DNA from: Bacteroidetes bacterium QS_8_68_15 | GTDB lineage: Bacteria; Bacteroidota; Rhodothermia; Rhodothermales; Salinibacteraceae | Length of the DNA: 18,691 nt | Reading direction: 5' to 3' | NCBI GenBank assembly: GCA_003023245.1 | Contig: PXTR01000039.1 | Location: 1 to 18,691 of the forward strand | Shown: positions 13,137-18,691 of the stretch, piece after piece | Layout: each line of letters starts with the position of its first letter | Position numbering within the stretch: the stretch's first letter is position 1 | Translations under genes and position numbers: made by a program | Notes under the pieces: generated by a model | Seen by the model: only the letters and a program-made list of their open reading frames with translations | What the model was told of the DNA's origin: nothing | Database searches by the model: none

Positions 13137-14891
13137 TTACATGTCCATCTCACCGTCGTTCGGCTCACTACCGACGGCGGGGTCCATGTCGGAGTTGTCT
13201 CCGTCGTCGCCGCAGGACTCGGGGATCGAGTCGGCGCGACGGAACTGCGCGTCGCCCCCCTTCTTGGTGGTCTGGCCGCGGGCGCCCATGCCCTCAGCAT
13301 CGATGCGGTCGGAGTCGATGCCGTTGTCTTCGTAGTAATCGGCCACCGCGTCGGCGCGGGCTTCGGACAGGTCGTCCGGGCTGCGCTCGGAGCGAGAGGC
13401 GTAGCCTTCGATGTCCACGCAGAGGTTCGGGCAGCGTTCGAGCACGTCGAGGTTCTCGCTCAAAGCGTCACGCGCGTCGGCGCTCAGCGTCGAGGAGTTG
13501 CGCTCGAAAAACGCCGAGTTGAACTCGGTGACCTGCGTGCAGATCGCCGGGAGCTGCGCGCCCTCGACCCTCTTGGTGCAGGAGGCGGTGTCCGAACCGA
13601 ACTCGTTGGAGGCGGTGAAGGTCACGTTGTAGGTGCCGGCCTCCTCGAAAACGTGCGTCGGGTTGCAGTTCGAGGAGGACTCCCCGTCGCCGAAGTCCCA
13701 CTCGCAGTCGACGGGCCGGTCGCCGCGCACCGTGGAGGTGAAGCTGACGGACTCGCCGGGTTCGACGGTCTGCGGCCCGCAGTCGATCGACGCCACGACC
13801 GCCGGGGCGGGCGCTTCTTCGACGTCGACGGTGCAGGACTCGCTGACGGAGGTGCCGTCGTTGGAGGCGTTGTAGGTCGCCGTGTAGGTGCCGGGCGAGT
13901 TGTACGTCTTCGAGGCGACGAGGCCGGTGGCGGTGGTGCCGTCGCCGAACTCCCAGCGGCTGGAGACCGGCGGGGTGGCTTCGCCTTCGTTGATCGTGGC
14001 GGTGAAGGTCGAGGAGTCCCCGACCTGAAGATCGGCGGGGCAGTCCAGCGAGACGATCTCGACGGGCGTAAACAGCGAGCCGAAGCTGTAGCGCAGACCT
14101 GCGCCGGCGAAGCCGAGGAGGTCAAAGCCGTTGTCCTCCTCCCTGTAGCCGGGGTGTATGTCGATGTTTTCGTCTTCGAATGTCGCCCACGTGTTGCCTT
14201 CGAGGAACAGGCCGAGGCGCGGCGTGAGCGCGACGTCGACCCCGAGTCCGGCCTTTGGGCCGAGGGTCGACTCGAAGTCGGAGATGTCGTCGTCCGCAGT
14301 GTTGCCCGGCGAAACCACTTGGCCGAAGGTGTAGTGCCCGCCGAGGTTAATGTAGGGTTGCACGAACGAACCGCCGGCGAAGCCGAGGCGTCCCGTCAGG
14401 CTGACGGTGTGACGCCACTGCGTCGAGCGCTCGCCGACGACTCTGACATACTTCTCATCGTCGAACCGCGTCTGTATGGGGCCGTCACTGTAGTTGCCCA
14501 TCAGCAGCTCGGTGTAGTTGCCGCCGGTGTATCCGAGCGTCAGCCCGCCGTTGAAGATGCCGAACCGTTGGTTGTAGCCGATGTCGAAGCCGAGGCTCGG
14601 AAAGTTGACCTGCGAGTAGTCTTGGCCCCCTTCGAGTTCCGCGCTGGGGGCGTCGAGGTCGAGGCCGTCGTTTTCGGCGTCGTCGGTGCCGAAGAAGTCG
14701 CCGAACTCGTTATCGGGGTTGTAGTCGCGGTCGCCGGCGTAGCTGTTGGCGCCGACCTTCGCACGGATGTAGAGACCGCTCGGGCGCGTCTGCTGCGCCT
14801 GGGCGCTGGAGGCCAGCAGGCCGCCGGCCAGTAGACAGGCAATCAGGCCGGCGAGCAGCGGAAGGGAAGAGGAAAGGTAGCGTCGTAGCAT
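13137..14891 (-). CDS. OmpA-family outer-membrane protein with two PKD domains
   Basis: Predicted outer-membrane protein of 584 residues. A signal peptide (1-32, ending AQA|Q) leads into a beta-barrel (~37-272) with alternating patterns such as GLYIRAKVGANSYAG, FVQPYINLGGHYTFG and a closing GAGLRYSFG. Two PKD domains follow: ~280-357 (WEFGDG at 313-318, SPGTYTATYNASN) and ~367-443 (WDFGDG at 398-403, EAGTYNVTFTASN). An OmpA-like domain sits at ~455-558 with FFERNSSTLS, IEGYAS and LSEARADAVADYY. The Asp expected in the GHTD-like motif appears as Ser499, while the Arg of LSxxRA is kept (R512), so peptidoglycan binding is uncertain. The C-terminus is an acidic Asp/Met tail. The start is fixed by the signal peptide and a GAGGAG site eight bases upstream; a longer open frame reaches 15107. 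A terminator follows. It is most likely a structural envelope protein. Confidence 0.9.
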   Translation of the reverse strand: MLRRYLSSSLPLLAGLIACLLAGGLLASSAQAQQTRPSGLYIRAKVGANSYAGDRDYNPDNEFGDFFGTDDAENDGLDLDAPSAELEGGQDYSQVNFPSLGFDIGYNQRFGIFNGGLTLGYTGGNYTELLMGNYSDGPIQTRFDDEKYVRVVGERSTQWRHTVSLTGRLGFAGGSFVQPYINLGGHYTFGQVVSPGNTADDDISDFESTLGPKAGLGVDVALTPRLGLFLEGNTWATFEDENIDIHPGYREEDNGFDLLGFAGAGLRYSFGSLFTPVEIVSLDCPADLQVGDSSTFTATINEGEATPPVSSRWEFGDGTTATGLVASKTYNSPGTYTATYNASNDGTSVSESCTVDVEEAPAPAVVASIDCGPQTVEPGESVSFTSTVRGDRPVDCEWDFGDGESSSNCNPTHVFEEAGTYNVTFTASNEFGSDTASCTKRVEGAQLPAICTQVTEFNSAFFERNSSTLSADARDALSENLDVLERCPNLCVDIEGYASRSERSPDDLSEARADAVADYYEDNGIDSDRIDAEGMGARGQTTKKGGDAQFRRADSIPESCGDDGDNSDMDPAVGSEPNDGEMDM

Positions 14892-15533
14892 GGAAGAGGC
14901 TCCTCGGGAGGGAGAGGGGCGGGGGGAAGAAGTCGAGCGATGCGAAATGCGGGAAGGCCGCATGGGTACGAGCGATGAGTGTGTGGGAAAAGAGAAGAGA
15001 CCGGCGCGCGCCTTATCTAACCGTCCAGCCGCGCCGCAATAATGCGAAACCGCACCAGCAATTGCAAAAGAGGATTTGTGAAATAGTTTTCTGTTGCGGA
15101 CATCCACCGGCCGTCACGCACCGGGCGACGGCACAGGAATTGTTTTGAGAGAGCCTGCGGAATTCGCCTCGCAATATGCCCCCGATCTTTCATCCCCGGC
15201 GCTGATGCGCGCTCTTGCCGATGACAAAACGTGAGACTTAAAAAGACCACCCCTGTGTTCCCCTGACGCCGCAAGCGAGCACAAAAAAGAGATGCGATTA
15301 CACCCTTATTACCTTTTGGGGCCAAATCTCTGCTTTTTTTCTGCCGACGCGCTGAAATTTACGCGCCCACCGCTTCCCTTCCTCGCCGGGCGCCTGCCGC
15401 TCTGGAGCAGGACGAGTTTGGGTAGATTCTTCTGTCGGAGAGAAGCAACTCTCCAAACCGGATTTCAAAAACGTGAGCGCCTCCTGTAGCGGCTCGCGCT
15501 GCGCGGACCCCTCCCCGCCACCACAACAAAGGC
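14892..15533. other. Long intergenic region between rpsT and the OmpA-family gene
   Basis: This 642-bp stretch has no convincing gene. It is richer in A and T than the flanking genes, and its short open frames give mixed peptides without family features. It should carry the promoter of the OmpA-family gene; on the minus strand TTTTGCAATTG near 15053-15065 followed by TATTGCGG near 15040 is a weak Bacteroidota-like candidate. A perfect hairpin GGAGAG-AAGCAA-CTCTCC lies at 15437-15454, and a weaker AGAGAT/ATCTCT pair at 15289-15294 and 15327-15332. No tRNA-like fold was found. Confidence 0.5.
14900..14905 (-). promoter_or_regulatory. Shine-Dalgarno site of the OmpA-family gene
   Basis: GAGGAG on the minus strand lies eight bases before the ATG at 14891. 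It is one of few clear Shine-Dalgarno sites in this window and decides the start in favour of the signal-peptide ATG over the longer frame. Confidence 0.6.
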
Positions 15534-15788
15534 TTACCGCAAGCTGTCGACGTGCTTCTGAAGTTCGCTTTTGTAGTTGGCAGCTTTGTTTTCGTGGATG
15601 ACGTTCTTCCCGGCGAGGCGGTCGAGCCCGCTTTTGACGTCGTTGAGCAGCTGGGCCGCTTCATCGGCATCTTCCAGCGTGCGCAGCCGCTTCATTTTCG
15701 TGCGCACGCGGTTGAACTGCCGACGGTTGCGGTCACGCCGCTTTTTGTTTTGGCGAACGCGCTTGGTGGCGGAGGCGCTTTGGGGCAT
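15534..15788 (-). CDS. rpsT: 30S ribosomal protein bS20
   Basis: Primary 16S rRNA-binding protein of the small subunit, 84 residues, the normal bS20 length. Seen: a basic N-terminus with ATKRVRQNKKRRDRNRRQF, RVRTKMKRLR, an acidic-to-neutral middle helix (EDADEAAQLLNDVKSGLDRL), and the diagnostic AGKNVIHENKAANYKSELQK near the C-terminus, matching the family's GVIHKNTAARKKSRL-type block. The ATG at 15788 gives MPQSASATKR; bS20 normally begins with a short MAN/MPxxKSA-like segment, so the start is sound. The gene stands alone on the minus strand, divergent from the M23 peptidase gene, with a recognisable promoter about 60 bases upstream. Confidence 0.97.
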   Translation of the reverse strand: MPQSASATKRVRQNKKRRDRNRRQFNRVRTKMKRLRTLEDADEAAQLLNDVKSGLDRLAGKNVIHENKAANYKSELQKHVDSLR

Positions 15789-16210
15789 GGCAACAACGAG
15801 AAAGCGACGTGGAAAATTGGCGAGAGGGCATCATGAGGGCGGTTCCGAAGGTAGACCCCGCCCCACCGAAAGTCAAGCGATGCAAGTAAAAAGGCGGAGA
15901 ACGATCGCTTTTCTGTCATGTCGTTCGTTGGCGGAGGCGGCGCGCAACGGCCCTCGACGAGCGCCCCGAATGCCTGCCGGCTCTGCCCTCCCGCGGCACG
16001 GAAGCGTGCAGAGGAACCGCTGGCTGCCCGTCACGTTTTGGCGCGTCCCCTCGCAGTCTCGGGCAACGTCGTGTTGATCTCTACCCAAAAACAGGCCTGC
16101 TGAAATAGGACCGAGCGCGGCGACCGCCGGTCTGCACGTTGCTCTCGCCGGGGGCCTCCTCCGGCTCCTCCGCGGCCCCTCTCGCCTCGAATGCTCGCTC
16201 CGCTTATTTT
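15789..16210. other. Divergent intergenic region between rpsT and the M23 peptidase gene
   Basis: This 422-bp stretch has no supported gene. A 61-codon plus-strand frame at 15918-16103 has Cys/Arg/Pro-rich composition without family features and is probably chance. The rpsT promoter lies at 15846-15876. A small palindrome GACCG-C-CGGTC is at 16122-16132. The M23 promoter should lie near 16074-16110 (TTGATC is visible at 16074), but no convincing second element was seen. Confidence 0.5.
15846..15876 (-). promoter_or_regulatory. Promoter of rpsT
   Basis: On the minus strand TTGAC (15872-15876) is followed 20 bases after the TTG by TACCTTCG (15846-15853). This fits the Bacteroidota TTG-N19-21-TAnnTTTG pattern with one mismatch. 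It also reads as a sigma-70-like TTGACT-N17-TACCTT. It predicts a leader of about 50 nt. Confidence 0.55.
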
Positions 16211-17155
16211 ATGCGAGGCTTTCTTTCGGAATTTCTGCGCGGCAGTCCGGAGGCGGCCTACACGGTCATCGTGATGGACGAGGGGTACATGGAGCAGCCG
16301 CGCCGCTACCACGTGCGCCCCGTTCGGGTGCTGGCGCTGGCGGGGGCGAGCTTGCTGGTCGCCGCGCTGCTGGCCGCGGCGGCGGTGACGTTCACGCCGC
16401 TTCGGCAGCTCATTCCCGGCTACGGCACGGCGCAGATGAAACAGAACGCCCGCCAGAACGCGCGCCAGGTGGCTGCGCTCGAAGACTCGCTTCACCGGCA
16501 GAACCGCTACCTGCGCCACTTGCAGAACCTCATGACCGGCCCGGTGGACTCTTCCCTCGTGGCGAAGGCGCAAGAAACGACTTCCGCCGAGGCGTCCCCG
16601 TCGTCCCGCGGCGCGGCGCCTCCTGCCGCGGTCGAAGCCGCCGCGCCCCGCGGCTCTCTCGACGCAACGACGGCGCCTCCCCGAGCGCCGCTCGCCACGG
16701 CTCGTCTCCCCGGCAGCGCGTCGCCGAGCGTCTCGTCGGAAACGGAGCGCACGCGATGGACGTCCCCCCTCGCCCCGTTGCAGTTTCCCGTTCCCCCGCC
16801 CGTCGAAGGCTTCGCCACGCGCGGCTTCGACGCCGAGAGCGGCCACTACGCCGTCGACATCGCCGCCGAGGTGGGCACGCCCGTGCGCTCCATCGGGGAC
16901 GGCTTCGTCGTCATGGCCGACCGCACCCAGGAAGGCGGGCAGGCCATCGCCGTGCAGCACGCCGGCGGGTACCTTTCGCTCTACAAACACAACCGCCGCC
17001 TACTCAAACAGGTCGGCGACCGCGTCGAGGCACGCGAGGTCATCGCCAAGAGCGGCAACTCCGGCGAGATCACCACCGGCCCGCACCTGCATGTCGAACT
17101 CTGGCACGACGGCCTTGCGCAAGACCCGGCTTCCTACTTCCTTGCAGGAGGTTGA
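16211..17155 (+). CDS. Membrane-anchored M23 (LytM-type) metallopeptidase
   Basis: Probable peptidoglycan endopeptidase acting in the periplasm, 314 residues. There is a cytoplasmic N-terminus of ~37 residues, one membrane helix (~38-60), a Gln/Arg-rich probable coiled coil (~74-108), an Ala/Pro/Ser-rich linker (~120-195) and the M23 domain (~200-314). Zinc and catalytic residues are present: H212 and D216 in GHYAVD, H260 in LYKHN, and H292 and H294 in GPHLHVE. The Gly usual in the HxGxD motif is Ala here. The metal site looks complete, so an active enzyme is expected. An ATG 24 codons upstream (16139) is open but adds a Ser/Ala-rich leader; 16211 is preferred because it directly precedes the conserved N-terminus. 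The bactofilin gene follows after 100 bp on the same strand, a pairing known from cell-shape systems. Confidence 0.9.
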   Translation: MRGFLSEFLRGSPEAAYTVIVMDEGYMEQPRRYHVRPVRVLALAGASLLVAALLAAAAVTFTPLRQLIPGYGTAQMKQNARQNARQVAALEDSLHRQNRYLRHLQNLMTGPVDSSLVAKAQETTSAEASPSSRGAAPPAAVEAAAPRGSLDATTAPPRAPLATARLPGSASPSVSSETERTRWTSPLAPLQFPVPPPVEGFATRGFDAESGHYAVDIAAEVGTPVRSIGDGFVVMADRTQEGGQAIAVQHAGGYLSLYKHNRRLLKQVGDRVEAREVIAKSGNSGEITTGPHLHVELWHDGLAQDPASYFLAGG

Positions 17156-17181
17156 CGGTCGAACGTTGAAGGTTTTTGAAG
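17151..17181. repeat. GTTGAA-type degenerate repeat after the M23 gene
   Basis: Starts in the M23 stop codon region and reads GTTGACGGTCGAACGTTG followed by AAGGTTTTTGAAG. It is of the same family as the strings at 1044-1065 and in 10146-10255, and lies in the spacer before the bactofilin gene. Confidence 0.45.
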
Positions 17182-17255
17182 TCGCGGCGCGTGAGGCGGC
17201 GGTGCGTTGCGCGTCGGCCCTCCCCTACGCTCCCGATTTCCCCCCGCTCCCCGAC

Positions 17256-17897
17256 ATGGCCCTTTTCGGACAAGACGACGACGGCAGCTCCTCGATGGCC
17301 CGTTCCTCCTCTTCCGGCGACGCCCTGCCCGACCAGATCAACATGGTCGGCGAAGGGACCCTCTTCGAAGGCACCCTTCGTGCAGAGAGCAACGTGCGCG
17401 TCTCCGGTCACATCAAGGGCAAGCTCAACGTGGAGGGCCGCGCGATCGTCACGCAGGAAGGCGTCGTCGAGGGCGAGCTGCACGCCACCGACGCCGACGT
17501 GGCCGGCTCGATGCAGGGCGAAATCCACGTCGCCGAGCGCCTGATGCTCAAGAGCACTGCACGCGTCGACGGCACCATCGAGGCCGGGCGCATCAAGGTC
17601 GAGGAAGGCGCGCTCTTCGCCGGGGAGTGCCGCATCGGCGACGGCGTCGACGAGACGGTGCAGCAGCAGATCGAGGCGAAGAGCGCGGGCGGCAGCGGCG
17701 CGCGCTCGTCCTCCGCTGCTGGCGGCGCGTCCTCGCCCGGCGCGTCACGCGATGAGTCCCGCGGCGCCTCGGCCGGGAGCGGCCCCCCTCCAGCGAACGG
17801 GGCGAGCACGTCGGTCGCCGGTGCTTCTCCCGCGAGCGAATCGGAGAAATCGCCCGCCTCCGACGAAGATGCCCCCGACGCAGAGGATACGGCATGA
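17256..17897 (+). CDS. Bactofilin (polymer-forming cytoskeletal protein)
   Basis: Bactofilins form nucleotide-independent beta-helical filaments that position envelope enzymes. This one has 213 residues. The bactofilin core is ~26-126, with repeated short beta-turn units (INMVGEGTLFEGTLRAESNV, VSGHIKGKLNVEGRAIV, EGVVEGELHA, GTIEAGRIKVEEGALFAG). The N-terminal ~25 residues are Asp/Ser-rich and the C-terminal ~85 are a low-complexity Ala/Gly/Ser/Pro/Asp tail. A longer open frame begins at 17091 inside the M23 gene; its extra 55 residues are not bactofilin-like, so the ATG giving MALFGQDDDG is chosen. It lies 100 bp after the M23 peptidase, and its TGA overlaps the next ATG by four bases. It probably scaffolds the peptidase, as in other bactofilin/M23 pairs. 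Confidence 0.92.
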   Translation: MALFGQDDDGSSSMARSSSSGDALPDQINMVGEGTLFEGTLRAESNVRVSGHIKGKLNVEGRAIVTQEGVVEGELHATDADVAGSMQGEIHVAERLMLKSTARVDGTIEAGRIKVEEGALFAGECRIGDGVDETVQQQIEAKSAGGSGARSSSAAGGASSPGASRDESRGASAGSGPPPANGASTSVAGASPASESEKSPASDEDAPDAEDTA

Positions 17898-18232
17898 GCG
17901 ACTCCTCCCACCCGCCGTCGCCGCCGCGACGGCCCTCGCGCCGGACGGACGAACCCGACGACGATCCGTCCAACTGGCGAACCGCGATGGGCGACGCCGG
18001 CCCGTATTTGGGCCTCGGCTTCCAGATTGCCCTCACGATGGCGTTTTACGTGGGGCTGGGCGTGGGCGTGGATCTGCTCCTCGACACGCTCCCGTGGCTG
18101 ACGATTCTGGGAGCGCTGGTGGGACTGGGCACGGTGCTCTACCAAGTCGTGCGCGTGGCTGAGGAACTGGGAGAACAAAGCGAGCGCGACGACGAGCAAA
18201 GAGCACGTGATGAGCGCTCAAAGGGGACGTGA
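17894..18232 (+). CDS. atpZ: AtpZ/AtpI-family protein (F0F1 ATP synthase-associated)
   Basis: Small membrane protein of 112 residues. A charged, Pro/Asp-rich N-terminus (1-35) precedes two hydrophobic helices (~38-60 and ~66-88) with the family pattern GLGFQIALTMAFYVGLGVGV, D60, LPWLTILGALVGLGTVLYQV, and a charged tail. AtpZ-type proteins sit at the start of F-type ATP synthase operons and are linked to Mg2+/Ca2+ handling or assembly of the c-ring. The ATG overlaps the bactofilin TGA (ATGA), with GAGGA six bases before it, so translation is likely coupled to bactofilin. The next gene resembles AtpI. Family membership is clear by eye; the exact role is inferred from the family. Confidence 0.85.
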   Translation: MSDSSHPPSPPRRPSRRTDEPDDDPSNWRTAMGDAGPYLGLGFQIALTMAFYVGLGVGVDLLLDTLPWLTILGALVGLGTVLYQVVRVAEELGEQSERDDEQRARDERSKGT

Positions 18233-18240
18233 ATTGCCCA

Positions 18241-18327
18241 AAACGGCTCGTTCAGCGAGGTGCTTTCATGGGGTATTCACCCCCCTCGATTCATCTCTGA
18301 AACGGCTCGTAAGTAGCTTGCACCTCG
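18241..18327. repeat. Direct and inverted repeats between atpZ and the AtpI-like gene
   Basis: AAACGGCTCGT occurs at 18241-18251 and 18300-18310. CGAGGTGC (18256-18263) is complementary to GCACCTCG (18320-18327). The 156-bp spacer (18233-18388) could hold a separate promoter or an mRNA structure that sets expression of the following ATP synthase genes. I see no clear promoter. Confidence 0.45.
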
Positions 18328-18388
18328 AACCGAAGAGTACGAATCGAGCGCCGCGCCGCGCGCTCTCCCCAAGGCTGATTTTCGTGCA

Positions 18389-18676
18389 ATGGTTTCTCCC
18401 TGGACGAGCGTGCTCCTGGGAGCGGGACTCGGGGCCGCCTACGGAGGCGCCGCTTACGCGATGAGCCGGTGGGCGCTTCGCCACGAGCGGCAGCGCTTTC
18501 TGGCGCTCACGGTGGGCGGCATGTTGCTACGCATGACCGGGATGCTGGCCGCTACCGGCCTGACGGTCGCGCTCGCGCCGGTGCGTCCGGCCCCGTTTGC
18601 CGCCGCGCTCGTGCCCGCCCTCCTCGCCGGCCTCGCCGCCGAAGTTCTCACCCTCCATCGACGCGCCGGCTCCTGA
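18389..18676 (+). CDS. AtpI-like small membrane protein (ATP synthase I type)
   Basis: Membrane protein of 95 residues with about three hydrophobic segments: ~6-26 (VLLGAGLGAAYGGAAYAMSR), ~40-62 (VGGMLLRMTGMLAATGLTVA) and ~69-88 (PFAAALVPALLAGLAAEVLT). Position after an AtpZ-like gene and the Gly-rich helix followed by LRM and small residues fit the AtpI/UncI-like proteins that precede atpB and help assemble the c-ring. Sequence conservation in this group is low, so the call rests mainly on size, topology and location. The ATG is the first in frame after the spacer; there is no strong Shine-Dalgarno. The window ends 15 bases after the stop, so the expected atpB cannot be seen. Confidence 0.65.
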   Translation: MVSPWTSVLLGAGLGAAYGGAAYAMSRWALRHERQRFLALTVGGMLLRMTGMLAATGLTVALAPVRPAPFAAALVPALLAGLAAEVLTLHRRAGS

Positions 18677-18691
18677 CTGCCGAAGCGTTTG

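Noticed and set aside
12906..14834. Plus-strand open frame of 642 codons opposite the OmpA-family gene
   Set aside because: It runs through the intrinsic terminator and antisense to a clear outer-membrane protein, with a Val/Gly/Ala/Arg-biased shadow composition.
15017..15325. Possible 102-aa minus-strand gene in the rpsT-OmpA gap
   Set aside because: Composition is mixed, there is no ribosome-binding site or family feature, and it overlaps the likely promoter region of the OmpA-family gene.
15437..15454. tRNA or small RNA arm (GGAGAG-AAGCAA-CTCTCC)
   Set aside because: No acceptor stem, T-loop consensus or anticodon arm could be built around it on either strand.
15918..16103. Possible 61-aa plus-strand gene upstream of the M23 peptidase
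   Set aside because: It is Cys/Arg/Pro-rich without domain or Shine-Dalgarno, in a divergent promoter region, so probably chance.

Overview
The window looks like chromosomal DNA from a high-GC member of the Bacteroidota/Rhodothermota lineage, most plausibly a Salinibacter-like halophile. This is inference from four signs: base composition; acidic, Asp/Glu-rich exported and cytoplasmic proteins; one promoter close to the Bacteroidota -33/-7 pattern; and mostly absent Shine-Dalgarno sequences. No rRNA, tRNA, CRISPR array, transposase or phage gene was found.

Left part (1-4112, all minus strand). The 5' part of a murein-recycling ligase gene (mpl) runs off the left edge. A spacer with two strong hairpins separates it from a CNNM/CBS-domain membrane protein gene. 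Next come the remains of a small membrane-protein gene, broken by two in-frame stops and frame changes. A PmtA-like (phospholipid N-methyltransferase-type) methyltransferase gene follows, and its stop codon lies in a triplicated 11-bp repeat.

Centre (4330-12833, minus strand). This is a complete tripartite efflux locus in the order TetR repressor, TolC-type outer-membrane channel, lipoprotein periplasmic adaptor, RND permease. Two things are odd. The permease (1470 aa) carries about 350 extra residues, with roughly eight additional hydrophobic segments, in the loop between its two halves. The TolC-like protein has no visible signal peptide in any frame. Inverted repeats in the tetR leader and a 16-bp direct repeat in front of tolC are candidate operators.

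Right part. A bidirectional intrinsic terminator follows an OmpA-family outer-membrane protein gene (minus strand) whose barrel and C-terminal domain are joined by two PKD domains. Ribosomal protein bS20 (rpsT, minus strand) comes next, with a good promoter. On the plus strand there is a cell-envelope/energy cluster: a membrane-anchored M23 (LytM) peptidase, a bactofilin, an AtpZ-like protein whose start overlaps the bactofilin stop, and a small AtpI-like membrane protein. The F-type ATP synthase genes probably begin just beyond the right edge.

The best leads for something new are the enlarged RND permease, together with its signal-less TolC partner and lipid-methyltransferase neighbour, and the bactofilin/M23/AtpZ coupling. 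I see no clearly new defence or mobile system.
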